Of a stretch of 64,000 nt of DNA, positions 1-28,893 are shown one piece after another. Source of the stretch: Callorhinus ursinus (taxonomy: Eukaryota > Chordata > Mammalia > Carnivora > Otariidae); NCBI RefSeq assembly GCF_003265705.1, contig NW_020312894.1:6852223-6916222 (forward strand), read 5' to 3'. The position numbers were made by a program, and so were the translations under genes. The notes below the pieces were generated by a model. It had not been told where the DNA came from. It did no database searches and saw only the letters and a program-made list of their open reading frames with translations. Position 1 is the first letter of the stretch. Each line of letters opens with the position of its first letter.

Positions 1-1270
1 TGCAGGCTGCCGGCGGGGCCCACAGCCCAGTCCCTGCCCTCGCAGACAGAGCTGACAGGCGCTGGACGGCTCAGGGCTTCCGCTTCCTGCGTCCCAGGGT
101 CGTGCGAGGATGAAGTAATGCGCCAATGCTCCCTCGGAACAGCAAGGCTGCATGGGAGAGTCTACGCGGGCTTCCTCCCGTCTAGTTAATGCAAGAACGA
201 TGTGGATGAGCCCCGACGTTAAATACCAACATCACTGCAGTACTTACGTCCCAGTTCGGTTCCTGGGAAGCCATCAGGGTCTTGGTTTACCGAGACCTTC
301 CCAGTTCAGTCAGAGGACGGGCGGCCCGGCCTAGGCTGGCCATGCCGCGTAACAAGGGCTTTGTTCTGGAACAAAGTTGACAGCTGCATGTGACTTTTGT
401 CTCTTGGGCTCGGGACCCTTGAAATGACCTGTCAGTGAAGAGCTGATGGTGTGTATGTGAAAGCTGCAGTTTGTTCTTAGCCAGCGCTCTCACGTGAATC
501 CGAAATGGAAGGCCCACAGCTCCTCCTCCGTCGGGGAGGTGCCACACCCCGGGCACAGGTGCTGAGCGCTGACGGCGCGGGGTCCGTGGCCCTTCCTCCC
601 CAGCATCCTCTGCAGAGTGGCCAGTGCTTCCCGTGTGGAAGAGTGCAGGGGGGCCCGGGGTGGGGGTGGGGGGTTGCTGCTCCTGCCTCACTTCTTGATG
701 GGAGTCTCTCAAAGCTGCTGGTCTGCCCCTCGCCCCAGATGACCCATAGTCATGGTGCTGGGGGTTGCTGTTGGCAGGTTCCCAGGGAACCGCTCCTGCC
801 CTCCCTTCCATTTCAGTCTGGCCACATCAGCCCACAACACCCTTCTGGATGGGCGCTGGCCTTGGCTTCCCGGCAGGACGAGGGCTCTCTCACGCCCTGT
901 GAGAAGTAGTAAATCCTAGATGCTCACCACCTCCGTACTGGCTGGTAAGAAACCGCCTTTCTTCAGCTCCCCTAGATGGCCTGCGATTTGCTCTCATCAT
1001 CTCGTATAATCCTTAAAGCAGTCCCCCACGTCTTCCCCTGGTGTAGCCGAGCTCAGCAGGGCTCAGAGAAACTGGCGCGTGACCCAAAGCCACACGTACT
1101 AGGAAGGGTGGGCCCGGGGCCCAGCACCCTCACGTCCGATACAGTGCCGGCCGCCCCTTGCACCTGCCTTCAGGAGGAGACGTTCCTGTGTATTTGCACG
1201 TTAGCAAACAACCCAGGAACAGAGGTCTTTAATAGCCACATGAAAACATATTTCTTTTGTTGTTTTCCAG
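1..1270 (+). other. UROS: UROS intronic sequence at window edge
   Basis: GC-rich non-coding sequence upstream of the first visible UROS exon. I looked for the preceding exon (human VWERSLKEKWNAKSVYVVG region) and did not find it. Open frames here are chance frames in GC-rich DNA, with no splice-consistent homology. Confidence 0.7.
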
Positions 1271-10531
<9,261 letters not shown>

Positions 10532-10674
10532 GTCGGTGGCCCGTCCCGCTGCTGACTGGTGCAGGGAGGCGAGGCATCGGGGAGGGGCTCCCCACACCTC
10601 TGCCTCGTGCCTCCATGGAACCCCGGGGAGACCCGGGCCCGGCGAGAGCTCCTCTGGCAGAGGGAAGAAAACCA

Positions 10675-10680
10675 AATAAA
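10675..10680 (+). terminator. UROS: UROS poly(A) signal AATAAA
   Basis: Canonical AATAAA 144 nt after the UROS stop, followed by a GT-rich stretch (gagttgtcactcgctgtg). Cleavage is expected near 10695-10705, giving a 3' UTR of about 170 nt. Confidence 0.88.
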
Positions 10681-11169
10681 CCACCTGGCTCTTCGCGCTG
10701 AGTTGTCACTCGCTGTGTATCGTTTTCCATGCAGAGCTGCGTTTGTGGAGGAAACAGACGTGCCCACGTTCTGAGAACCGCCCAACCTGGTAGGAATGAT
10801 AACACCTGCTGTGTAGGAAGTAGCTTTATGCATCCTATAAAAAGGACCTTCAAGTTCCTGCTTTGTGAGCTGTGGACACCTGCCATTCAAATAAGGAGAG
10901 ACTTTCTTTCCTTCAGAAATGAAAGGCAGCTGAGACCAGGCAGGGTGTCTGAGGCGGGGGAGGCTGGTTTACACAGAAGGGCTTCGCCTGCAGGATGCAG
11001 TGCCCTGCAGACAGGCTTGGGGAGTCTGCCCCCAGACTTTCTTTCCGCTTTTAAAATCTTGGTCTGGAGCCTGAGCTGGGTGGAATGAAACCCGTGTCCG
11101 TCGTTTGGCAGGAAGGAGGACTGTGTGCCCAGCACGAGTGCACTCCCCGGGAGGTGTGTCACGTTGGCA

Positions 11170-11330
11170 GTCCCCGCGAGCAGTGCTCTGCCTCTCTCCT
11201 CCCTGGTCCCCTTAACGCCCTGAGGAGTGGACGCCACCAGGATTCCCGTTTCTCTGGGGAAGACCCTGAGACTCGGGGCATTAAATGCTTTGCTCGGGGT
11301 CACCCAGCAAGTGAGTGACCAGCCAGGATG
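11170..11330 (+). repeat. MIR SINE fragment
   Basis: Shows gggaagaccctgagactcgg and ggggtcacccagcaagtgag, diverged sense MIR core motifs. Confidence 0.6.
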
Positions 11331-12830
11331 CTCTGAAGGGGACTTGTGAACATAAGCACGGAGGCCCAGAGTGATGGAGCTCCTGAGCCGCCTCGCCTCC
11401 ACGTGACCTCAGTACAAAAGTAAGGACCTGGTAATCGTTAGTGACCTGAATGGAAACTCCGCAGGTTTCATGATGGCCCCGTATTTTTTGTCTGTAGTCA
11501 TGTTTCTGAATATGGGTCAGAATCCATCCCACCGCTTCCTTCTGATCTGAACGTCAGGTCTGGATTGATGAGGTGCGTTTAGGATCCCTGCCACTCCCAA
11601 GGAGCCTTTTTCTGCCGGAGTTACCTTTTCCTGAGCTTGGGGAAGAGGCCGGCCCCAAGCAGCCCCGCAGCCGAGGAGTGCAGAGGCTGCGCCGTGCAGG
11701 CCCCCACAGCTGCCACAAAGCAGGGCCCGCCACGTCGGGGCTGCTGCGGCAGCGTCTCGAGGCCAGCCTCGGGACAGAATGTTGCCACCGGGACCCGGGA
11801 AGGCTACAGGACCTGCGGTGGCCAAGGCGGTCCCCTGACCGTGTGCCTGCAGGTCAGAGCCCTGCTGGATTGCTTCAGATTATATCCCCCAAACTACCGC
11901 TCGGCCTCTGACCCACCTGCTGCCCACTGTCCCCTGTGTGCACACGGCCCCTGGCTGCCATCACCCCCACACTCCCGCCAAGTGGCCACACACGAGCCCC
12001 CATGGAGGCATCACCTGGGTGAGGACAGGAACCAGCCCTCCCACAATGGATGGTGCCTGGGCTTCTTTGCGGGGAGAAGGAGCGAGTGAACAGTCCAGAG
12101 GGTTCGGGAAGCTTGGGGTGGGGGAGCATGGCGCCCAGGAGGAGGGGTTGTTGGCATCAAACTCTCAAGAGCCCCAGTCTCCCCGACACTAGGGGAGTGA
12201 CTCCTGCCTTCTGAGTTCCAGTTGGCCCATCTGTCAAGAGGGGAGGAGCTTCTGCCTCCTGGATGTGTGCACTGCAACTCAGAAAACTACGCCTGAAGCT
12301 ACCTCGAGATCTGGATGGAGAGCTTAGGTTGGTGGGTAATAAGCAGTGTGTCACGTATTCTCATAAATAAATAGTACTGCTCAGCATTTAGTGCTCCATC
12401 TGAGTTTAGAGGTTTATCTGGTGGAAAGTGTTGCTGGAATGGCAAAGGTGATATTGGGGTCATGGCCCCAACACCTAAAGCATTCTAGGTACCTGGGGAT
12501 CAGAGACAGCGCAGCGCCTGCCCCAAAGGGGCCTGCAAACACCTTGAAAGAACAAAGTCAGGAGGCAACTGAGCTCAGCATAAAGAGCCTGTATTTCACA
12601 CAACAGGACTGTGGCCAGGAGACAGGGGGGAGGCCACCTGTCTTTGGACGACTGTTGCCAGAGAACCACTCTCTGAGGTTCTGTCACGGGGAGCCTGATA
12701 GCGGGGAGCTGGAGACAGCAGAGTCTCAGGATGGCCTTCTTCCAAACCAAATCACCTGCCTTTTGTGTCGATGCCATTGATTGTCATATGTCCCTTCGGA
12801 GATTTTATAATAAGCATTAGATTCGATTTC

Positions 12831-12970
12831 TTTTCTTTTTCTTTTTTTTTTAGTAGGCTCCACGCCCAGCATGGAGCCCAGCACGGGGCTCAAACCCACG
12901 ACCCTGAGATCAAGACCTGAGCTGAGATCAAGAGTCGCACACTCCACCGAATGATCCACCCGCATGCCCC
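12831..12970 (-). mobile_element. CAN SINE (SINEC), antisense, 3' part and tRNA region
   Basis: Poly-T start, then gcacggggctcaaacccacg and ccctgagatcaagacctgag, ending atgatccacccgcatgcccc: the reverse complement of the tRNA-Lys-derived carnivore SINE. It is diverged and internally shortened. Confidence 0.85.
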
Positions 12971-13081
12971 CAGATTTCTTTTCTTTCTTAAGCCCATTTC
13001 TTACAACTGCTGGAGGTTCTCAGCTGGGCAAGTCACACTACTGATTATACAGACCTCTCCGCCCTCCTCCCTCCCACTCAC

Positions 13082-13221
13082 TTCAGCGTTCTGGACACCT
13101 TGCAGCAAAGACAGAGGACACAGCAAATCAGCAACCACGCGACAAGCAGTAAGCAACAGCCAACGGCAATCATAATTTCCACGTCAATGGCCATTATAAT
13201 CTTGGAGCGTCTCACACACAC
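13082..13221 (-). CDS. Candidate first coding exon of an unrecognised small transmembrane protein
   Basis: On the minus strand a pyrimidine-rich acceptor (cttctctgcccag) precedes a 27-nt leader and an ATG in a strong context (ataATGG, A at -3 and G at +4). It reads MAIDVEIMIAVGCC, then LLLVAWLLICCVLCLCC and KVSRTL. This is a short acidic N-terminus, one hydrophobic helix of about 24 residues ending in a Cys-rich, palmitoylation-like rim, then basic residues. It then meets a consensus donor (AA|gtgagt). If unspliced, the frame stops at 38 residues, because the TGA overlaps the donor. I do not recognise the family and could not find a partner exon. It may be a micropeptide exon or a chance frame. 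Confidence 0.35.
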
Positions 13222-14479
13222 CTGGGCAGAGAAGTGCCGGCAAGCAGTGAGTGTGGCCTCCCTCCCCACCCAGCCGCCTCGCCGCCTCAGCGTGCTTCCG
13301 TCGGCAGGGGATCCAGGAGCCCCAAACCGCAGAGCCTTCCACATGTAAGCGTGTGTGAATGCTCCCGGGCAGGCCTAGGAGCCTTTGTGGGCGGAAAGCG
13401 ACGGGAAATGCGAAGTCCAGAGAGAAGGAAATCAGAAGGGCAGGGAGTGGGAAGAATCTTCTCTTCTCCCTTTCACAGGCAGCAGTGTGCGGCTGTGAGT
13501 CACACCCAGGCCTGCATTTGCACAGGTGGTTTCCCAAACACCTGGGCTTCCTGAGATCGATCCACGTTCGGAGTCAGGACTGACCCCTCACTGTGCATCA
13601 GGCTCAAAAATCCCCCCCTTGGGAACAATTAAGGGAAAGTCTTTTTCAAAATGTCATGCTGTGCGGTGCTGAGAATATGTAAACCCATGTTGTAAATGAC
13701 ATGTACTTCAGGGAAAAAAAGTTTTCAGGCCTCCCACTGACAATTGGATCATGCCATCTCAGCATTTAAGGAGACTCTGGAAGCTTCCAGCCAAACCCTT
13801 CCCCCAAGCTCAGAGATGAGGAGTGCCCTGTACAGACCAGGAACCAGCTTCTCTGGGAGCCCCTGTCCTTCCTGTCTGTATTGTAGATCACCCGCTTTTC
13901 TCTGCCATTTTTCCTCCTAAATCTAACTGATTTCCTTAAAATCCAATTTACCTGGAATGAGCAATTTAGTTAATCAGACAGTGGGAACCTTGTGACACCA
14001 GTCAGGCTACTCAGAGGCTCTGAAATAATCGGGGAGAGGAACGCTCTGAGAGAAGGGTGGGCAATCCCCGAGCTGCAAGAGGCCAGCCGCACAACACAGG
14101 AGAAAACAATGGTAGGGAATAAGACCCTGCCATCAGAAAGCCCTAGCGCGGTCCCCTGCCATCTTTATGGAGAGCTGCCGTGCACGTTTGAAGACCTGAC
14201 TTTCAGAAGCGCTGTCTTCAGCCAGAGCTCACGGGATGGACAGGCACCGACTGGCTTTCAAACCCGGCAGAACTCAGGCTGTGTGACATCAGCCCTCGGG
14301 ACACCAGCTCTCAACCACAGAGTTCTCAATTCTGTTCCATGTCCGGAACGTTAGCCTCCCAGGAAATACAGTGTCTAGACGGTATCTCGAATAATTTTGT
14401 TCTAAATCTTGTACCTGTGCAGGTTTTTGTTTCCCCAAGAGAAAATGTTCAGGATTATCTTCTAATCAAAACAGTTTGA

Positions 14480-14688
14480 GGGGCACCTGGGTGGCTCAGT
14501 CGGTGAAGCGTCTGCCTTTGGCTCAGGTCATGATCCCAGGGTCCCGGGATCGAGCCCCGTGCCTGGCTCCCTGCTCCACAGGAAGTCTGCCTCTTCCTCT
14601 CCTCCTGCCCCTCTCCCCTGCTCCTACATGCTCTCTCCTTCTCTCAAATAAATAAAATCTTTAAAAAAAAAAAACAAAAAACCACCAC
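14480..14688 (+). mobile_element. CAN SINE (SINEC), sense, with target-site duplication
   Basis: Full-length element: tRNA-like head gggcacctgggtggctcagt, a CT-rich middle and an AATAAA-containing A-rich tail. Flanked by a perfect 10-bp duplication acagtttgag (14471-14480 and 14689-14698), so the insertion borders are certain to within a base or two. Confidence 0.95.
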
Positions 14689-16520
14689 ACAGTTTGAGAA
14701 TTTAAAAAAACAAAACAGAAAACCCAGTCATGTGGGAAAGTGAACACTGCCCTGACACGTGACAGTTGCACTTGGCTTTGGCCACACGGTGCAATAATTC
14801 TTTGTAGCCATTTATTGGGGTGTACGTGTTCACTGACATGTGGATACGTGAAGTATGTTGATAAATACAGCTGACACACATACTCGCCAACGCATGACTA
14901 ACACGTGTCATGGTTACATATGTGCTTATATGTATTATACATGTAAATGACACATATATACAACAGGGCACAGTGGGAAGAAACCAGAGTAGGGCACTGG
15001 TTGTGGCTAGGCGTCTCTGGTCACCCGGTGCAGAGGGCTTGCCAGGCCAGTGCTGTGCATGAGGGGATGAGCTTCCTAGGCCCCTCACGGGAGTCCAGGT
15101 AGAAGGGCAGAGCAGGCCCGGCGGGCATGGGCGGGGGACCAGCAGCCCCCCAGCGCTGGGGCAGCCCCCCTCTGGCTCTGTGTAAATGTCGTGTGCCACA
15201 GTCACATGGGAAGCACGAGGTACCTGCGCACCACTGGGAGTCACTGCGTTGCACATTTCATCTTCTTTGTTTCGTTTTACATTTTTTCAGGATGTACCTA
15301 ACAATCAAAAGCTAATTTAAAATGTAATGAAAGAGGCTGGAACTGAAAATGTGAACTCTGCCTGGGTCCACGTTATACTATCAGAGGGCTGTTGCTCAGT
15401 TTTAAGGCCTGAAAATGGTGGTGTGCTTTGCTTTTTTTCCCCCCAAGAGTCTAACATGTACAGACCCATACGAACGTATTTATGCACAGGATTATATAGG
15501 ATGCCTGGGACTTGCTTCTGAATATAGGAAGCACGCAGTGGGTGTGAGGGTAATGATGGGCAATTCCACGCCCTGAGCCACAACCTATCTCCTGACGGCT
15601 GGCCCGGGTGCCCTCCCCTGCCGCAGGACTGACCACAGACCGCTTGAAGCCAGTGCTGCTGGTTCGGGGGGGCTAGGAGAGCACGTCCATAGGAGACAGG
15701 TAAGGAGCGGGGTCTGTGGACACAGCTGAGGGTGAGCGGCCCTTCGTAATCAGAAGGGCCCTGCTGGGGAAGGTCATCTAAAAGACGTGACTGCCGACTG
15801 ACCCGTGAGCTGGACCTGGGCATGCCAATGCTCCTCACCCCCTCCCAGTCCTTGGAATGTGGGTTCTGTTCTGCTTGCCTTTCCTGCTCCCAGAAGCTGT
15901 TCCAAGGACACAGCCTTGAAAGGTAATGTGGTGTTGAAAACACCTGCAGAGTTTATGGGACTGAGCCCAGGTAGGGCCTCTTGATAAACTTTCAAGATCT
16001 GGCAGGCGGGTGCAGGGACCCATTACACCTGGACAGCCCTGGGAGGGTTTCGAACCAACAGGCCCCCACTCCATAGTCCGTACCCCTCACCCCCCGCTCG
16101 CTCTTGTGTCCCCACCTGGTACGTGGCCGGCCCCGAATACCTCTGAGCTGACAGGAACTGAGTGGGGCTGTGCAGGTAGCTTGACAGGTTATCCAAGCTC
16201 CCTGGGAGCACAATACCCTGATGCCACTGGGGCTGGCCCTGTCACTGCAGCATGGGTGTGAGGCCGAACACCTGCTCCAGGGACCTCACTAGGAACAGAT
16301 CTTCCTGGGTCACAGTCTAGTACTGTGCCCTGTCCAGAAACCCCAATATCCTGGAGCCCCATGAGGGGTCTCAGGCTACAGGGCCATCAGACCAACCCAG
16401 CACAGCAGTGCTGCTGGGGCACCCCGGAGGGACTGCCAGGCCAGAGGATGCAGTCTACACCTGTCTCTGGGCTGCCGCCCTTTTTATTTATCTTCCATAG
16501 AGCAGCTGGGAGGATTCTTT

Positions 16521-16630
16521 TAAGTTTGTATATTTAGTTAAGTAATCTCTACACCCAACGTGGGATTTGAACTTACAACCCCAAGATCAAGGATCACCTG
16601 CTCCCCTGAGCCAGCCAGGTGCCCCAGATT
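16521..16630 (-). mobile_element. CAN SINE, antisense, short form
   Basis: tatttagttaagtaatctct, then acacccaacgtgggatttga and gagccagccaggtgcccc, the reverse complement of the SINE head. Flanked by gattcttt at 16513 and 16631. Confidence 0.8.
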
Positions 16631-16679
16631 GATTCTTTAAATAATGAATCAATAAAGTCACTCTCCTGCTCAACAGATC

Positions 16680-17190
16680 CCCACTAAACTTAGGGTAGAG
16701 TCCAAATGATCTGACCTCCAGGTCCTTCATCATCTTCCCACCCACGCTCTTTTCCATCCTCACCTCCCTCCTCCCACCCCCTCACTGACATCTACCACAC
16801 TGCCCTCTGTTGTTCTGCAGGTGCTGGGTCCTGCCCCAGGGCCTTTGCACTTGTCCTTTCCTTTGCCCACACCACCCATGAATCCCTAATCACATGTGAC
16901 ACCATCCGTCTTACTTTTCTTTCATTGCTTACTTTTCACCTTTGCAAGAGGTCTTTCCTGGCCACCTTAATATTGACTCCCCACCTCCAAGGCACTCACT
17001 TTCCTGGTCTACATTCTTAGTCCCTGTCGCTATTTGAATTTTTCATTCATTGTCTTGTTTATTGTCCGTCTCCTCCACTTAGAATATAAGTTCCATGAGG
17101 GCGAAGAATGAGTCCATCATGTTCATTTCCGTAGTCCCTGTCCCTAGAATAGTAAGGAGTATTTGATGAATGAATGAGCCGCTAAAGGAC
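16680..17190 (+). mobile_element. LINE L2 3' end
   Basis: Carries the L2 3' landmarks in order: ctgacctccaggtccttcat, ccccagggcctttgcacttg, gaggtctttcctggccacc, ttattgtccgtctcctccac, aatataagttccatgagggc and a closing tgatgaatgaatgag. Non-coding fossil in sense orientation. Confidence 0.8.
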
Positions 17191-17429
17191 AGCCCCCACA
17201 CCTGCACCCTTGCTGTTATCAGACCTGTGACGCTGGCATTCCAGGCTCTCACCTGCAGCCATAGTGCCTGAAGGGCCTCACTCCCTTCCCTCAGGCTCCC
17301 TGGACGTGACCCGTTACAAATTCCAGGCAGCTGAGCTAATTTCTTCTTTCCCCTGTCCCTCCTCCAGCAGACTCCTTCATGAGCGGAAACGGGGAGGGGC
17401 AGTTCTAGAATCTAGAACAAATCCCTGGC

Positions 17430-17710
17430 CCACAGACTAGAACACCACACAGCCACTAACTAGGATGGTAAATGCCTACATTCGTGAACACAAAAAGGCA
17501 TCCATGACCTTCCACTGAGTTTAAGGCAACAGCATAGAGAATATAATTTATATAAAATCATCCATACACAAATCCTTCCCTGTGCATGTACACAATACAT
17601 GTATCTGCAAGAATGTTCACCAAAATGTTACCCATCTGAATCACTGGATTTCCTCCGAAATTTACATCTTCCTATACTGATTATTCCCTTTATTTAACAA
17701 CAACAAGAGA
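17430..17710 (+). mobile_element. L1 3'-end-like fragment
   Basis: agaacaccacacagccacta, aaaaaggcatccatgacctt and tttatttaacaacaac resemble the ORF2 end and 3' UTR of old mammalian L1 copies. Low identity, so the family is uncertain. Confidence 0.45.
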
Positions 17711-18107
17711 TCAGAGATACAAATCATCCCCAACCCCAGCTAACCAAGAAAGAAAATGGACGCAAACTCTGAGCAAACAGAGGGTCAGGCGGCAAAGCCG
17801 CAGGTGCAGCGGGCCCCAGCAGGCTGTGAGGGGCGAGGCTCTGCGCCTCTGCCACCAGGGCCGGTCGCAGCTCACTCAGGCAGCAGCTTGCCCACGAGCC
17901 CGCCACCACAGAAGTGGAATGGGCAGGCGGCTGCCAGGTCGGGATGTAATTACCCGGGGATGCCGCAAACATTCTCACCCCAACAAGAAGCGTGCTCCTG
18001 GGGTCTTCAAAGGGCTGCGCGCCCGGGCCCGGCTGGGCCTCCTGGTGGGCACGCTTCAGGCCCGGGTGAGAAGGCCTTGGAAACGCGCGGCTCCCCGGGG
18101 CTGCTCA

Positions 18108-18115
18108 TATAAAAG
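18108..18115 (+). promoter_or_regulatory. MMP21: MMP21 TATA box (TATAAAAG)
   Basis: A consensus TATA element 84 bp upstream of the start codon. Transcription would begin about 30 bp downstream (near 18138-18145), leaving a 5' UTR of about 50 nt. This supports the chosen ATG and suggests a focused, tissue-restricted promoter, unusual inside a CpG island. Confidence 0.75.
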
Positions 18116-18191
18116 CATCGGGGGGCCTGCGCCTCCGGAGGGAGACGGGACGGACGGTGGCGACGCGGGAGCGCAGGGCTCAGCCGGGGCC

Positions 18192-26252
<8,061 letters not shown>

Positions 26253-28050
26253 TGAGAAAAATGGGCAAATGGAGTCAAAGGGGTTTTCTTCTAAGAGAAA
26301 GTCTGATTTCTTTTACAAAGAAAACAAACCAGATTTTTAATAACCAAAGCAGATGAGGCTAAAACCCGGTGGGAAAAGCATTACTTGAACTTTTAAAATA
26401 CTTGATTTAAAAGTGAATTTCTCAGGCAAAAAAATAATCCACTGAATAATTTTGCCAGTCTTTTAGGAAAGGTTAAAAAAAAGAATCCTGAGGAATCCCC
26501 GTCTTTCCAACCCCTGCCCCCCTGCACCCCGATTTCATGGGTGGACGGAGACGTACCTACAGCCATAGGATCCAGTCATGGAAGGAAACGCAGCTCCCTG
26601 GGGGCATTCAGTGGAAAAAGTCACAGATTTCAAATTGACTACAGTCCACAATTCCTGTCATAATAATTTATATCTTTCTAATACGTGACTGTGTACAGAA
26701 GGTTTTCCCATGTATTTCTCGATCTTCACAAGTCTGGCAAAGTGCCAGGGGACCTACTACTGTGCACATTTCTAGTCAAGGTGAAGTTCACACTTGTGTC
26801 CTTCCCAGAGTCAGACGCCGTGGTTGCTGGCGACCCTCGCCTCCTCGCCCCAGCCCAGTGCCCAGGCAACCTGCTCTCCGTCCCTGCCCTGAAGTTAACT
26901 GCAAAACAAGTCATCTCGGTGATCAGGCCACGGATGGCACAATTCTTCTCAGGTAACAGCTAAGACACGAGCTTAACTTTAAGCAGCACGAACTTAAAGT
27001 CAGCAGATTACAAAAACATGGAAAAAGACCTCTCTCCCCCTGTAGGGATGTTCATATTCTTGCTCGGACAAGGGAAGACAGCTTTAGAATTGGTATCTTC
27101 TTGCTCAGAAACAAATACTCCTCTGGACGAAAAGGCTGTTCAGCCAAGGAGAGGCCAGAAAACAAGACCAGGGCTGCGACATCCCTGACGCCAGCTTACT
27201 TCGGCGTTGGATCTTTTCCACGGAAGCGTGCAGGTTTAACTAGAGGAGACAGTGCTGGCCAACGGGGAAGGCAGAGTGAACGCCGTCCTGACAGGAGACT
27301 GAGTCTGTGCACTGGCTTCATGACTTAGTCAAAACTTTAAATGCTTCAGTGATTTTTAAAAATGGATGCAAATCTGTCCCAAGGAAGTGCAAACTAAGTA
27401 ACAAGAAAGTGGACAAACGGCCAGTGGCCAGGAGGAGCTCTGCCGAGCTAGGACAGGTGTCCACACACTGCCAAGGAAAACACCCCCAAAGTCTTAGTGC
27501 ATGAGAAAGCACTCTGTAAAAACTCCACTTAAAACAAGCTTATTCCAGACAACTTTCACTATAGTTCAGATTCCTCCAGAGAGGTGTGGCTGCTGAGCAG
27601 AGGGGTTCTGCAGGATCTACAGGGAAAGGGGTCTGCCGGTGGCATGAAGGAGGTCGGAGTGGCCCTCGGGGCCAGGCCAGCGGACTTGGAGGCAGGGCAG
27701 GCTGTCTACAAAGGCCTCAGGCACCTAAGTCCCATCCATCCACCCGACAGGAAAGAGTATGCTTGATTTCTGTTCCATTTCCTTGAAACGGATTTTAGTA
27801 GGACGGGGCAGGACAAGCCCAGCGCCGCACGCGGTAGGCATGGAGAAAACAGACGCCGTGCGTGTGCAGCCGGACAGGAGCCGCGCAGGAACAGGGGCGA
27901 GAAATGAGTGTGACGTTCTGGTGAGAACTTAGTGAGTGGCACAATTTTATTTTTAAAGTTTTAATTGTTCCTTTGTAAAATTCATTCACTAAACCAGTTC
28001 AAATCAAAACTCAAAGTGAAGAACGTGAAATGGAAAAATACGAAGACATT
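26253..28050 (+). other. MMP21: MMP21 3' UTR and intergenic sequence
   Basis: After the MMP21 stop I read no AATAAA or ATTAAA until the palindrome at 28052-28070, so the 3' UTR may extend 1.8 kb. The sequence otherwise contains only short chance frames and no recognised repeat. Confidence 0.5.
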
Positions 28051-28051
28051 T

Positions 28052-28070
28052 TAAATAAATAATTTATTTA
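28052..28070. terminator. Palindromic bidirectional poly(A) signal
   Basis: TAAATAAAT-A-ATTTATTTA: perfect 9-bp inverted arms around one base. It supplies AATAAA on the + strand (28054-28059, MMP21 side) and on the - strand (28063-28068 and again 28067-28072, EDRF1 side). It is the first canonical signal I find after either stop codon, so both convergent genes probably end here, with overlapping 3' ends. Confidence 0.7.
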
Positions 28071-28072
28071 TT

Positions 28073-28733
28073 CAAAATAGTTTTCTTACCTTATTCACAG
28101 TTTCAAGTTTAAAATGAAGAAAAAAAGGGGGGGGTAGTACCTATTCTTATCAACTGTCATACAAAGTCAAAGAAAAGCGGATCCTTTCAGAACATGCACT
28201 AAATACAGAAACTCGCACAATGGCCAGTCTCCATCAAATCCTGCACCGAAGCTGAAGGAGGACGGGCTTCCTTCTGTGCCACTGAGGAGGAGATGCTGCA
28301 GATGCACAGGACATTTCTTTAACCCATGTGAACCACTAAAATCATTTGCAGAAAAGTCCCCTTGACCAAAGTAACATCATCCAAAATAATTATTATCTTA
28401 AACCCATGTAGCTTAACATACCTCAAAAATGCCTAGAAGTGTACCGGCCACCAAAGCAAGTCTGTTAACACTGAGGTACCGTGTACTTCTCAAAGAAACA
28501 AATGCTGGGAGCTCCAAGTCTGATTGGGATTTTAGCACTTCCAATGAAGAAGTCAAAGAACTCAGCCATGACTTGCCTGTCATGGGAAAGAGAACTCTGT
28601 GTTTCCACTGCCGGGCCTGTTGTAGGTGGAGATTTCCCTCATATTTAATGAAACAAAGCACCGAATGGACAAACGAGCCCCCGGGAGCAGAAGGCACTGA
28701 CAGGATCTCCTCAGCCGGAGCCTCGGGCGCCAG
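28073..28733 (-). other. EDRF1: EDRF1 3' UTR
   Basis: About 660-690 nt between the EDRF1 stop (28734-28736) and the minus-strand AATAAA at 28063-28072. It includes a poly-G/poly-A junction near 28120-28135. No repeats recognised. Confidence 0.7.
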
Positions 28734-28893
28734 TCACTGCACGCCGCTGCCGCCGCCGCGAGCAAGCTGATCCAGCAAATGGATGAGAATGTCGATTCTT
28801 TCCAGAAGAGTTGCATTTTTGTTGGCAATAGCTCTCAAAAGCTGAGAGTAAATCTGCTTGTTGGTTTTGAGGACATCTTCCTCAGTATTACTG
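28734..28893 (-). CDS. EDRF1: EDRF1 exon 20 of 20 (terminal coding exon, NAGNAG acceptor)
   Basis: 160 or 157 nt, because the acceptor is tandem (ctgcagcag), and both choices keep the frame (SSNTEEDV or SNTEEDV). Reads LKTNKQIYSQLLRAIANKNA, then TLLERIDILIHLLDQLARGG and ends SGVQ-TGA. It is 8.8 kb from the previous exon. The GC-rich Gly tail differs from the human end. Confidence 0.95.

Larger units (their letters stand above)
10701..18107. other. UROS-MMP21 intergenic region
   Basis: 7.4 kb between the UROS cleavage site and the MMP21 TATA box. Recognised contents: a MIR (11170-11330), SINEs at 12831-12970, 14480-14688 and 16521-16630, a candidate minus-strand exon (13082-13221), an L2 3' end (16680-17190) and an L1-like piece (17430-17710). 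The rest (for example 11331-12830, 13222-14470 and 14700-16500) holds only short chance frames; I see no known gene. Confidence 0.7.

Noticed and set aside
1..1270. Possible earlier UROS exon at the left edge
   Set aside because: No segment with UROS similarity and flanking splice sites was found, so the exon presumably lies upstream of the window.
13184..13554. Other overlapping frames around the candidate membrane-protein exon
   Set aside because: They lack recognisable domains or splice-consistent ends and overlap each other on both strands.
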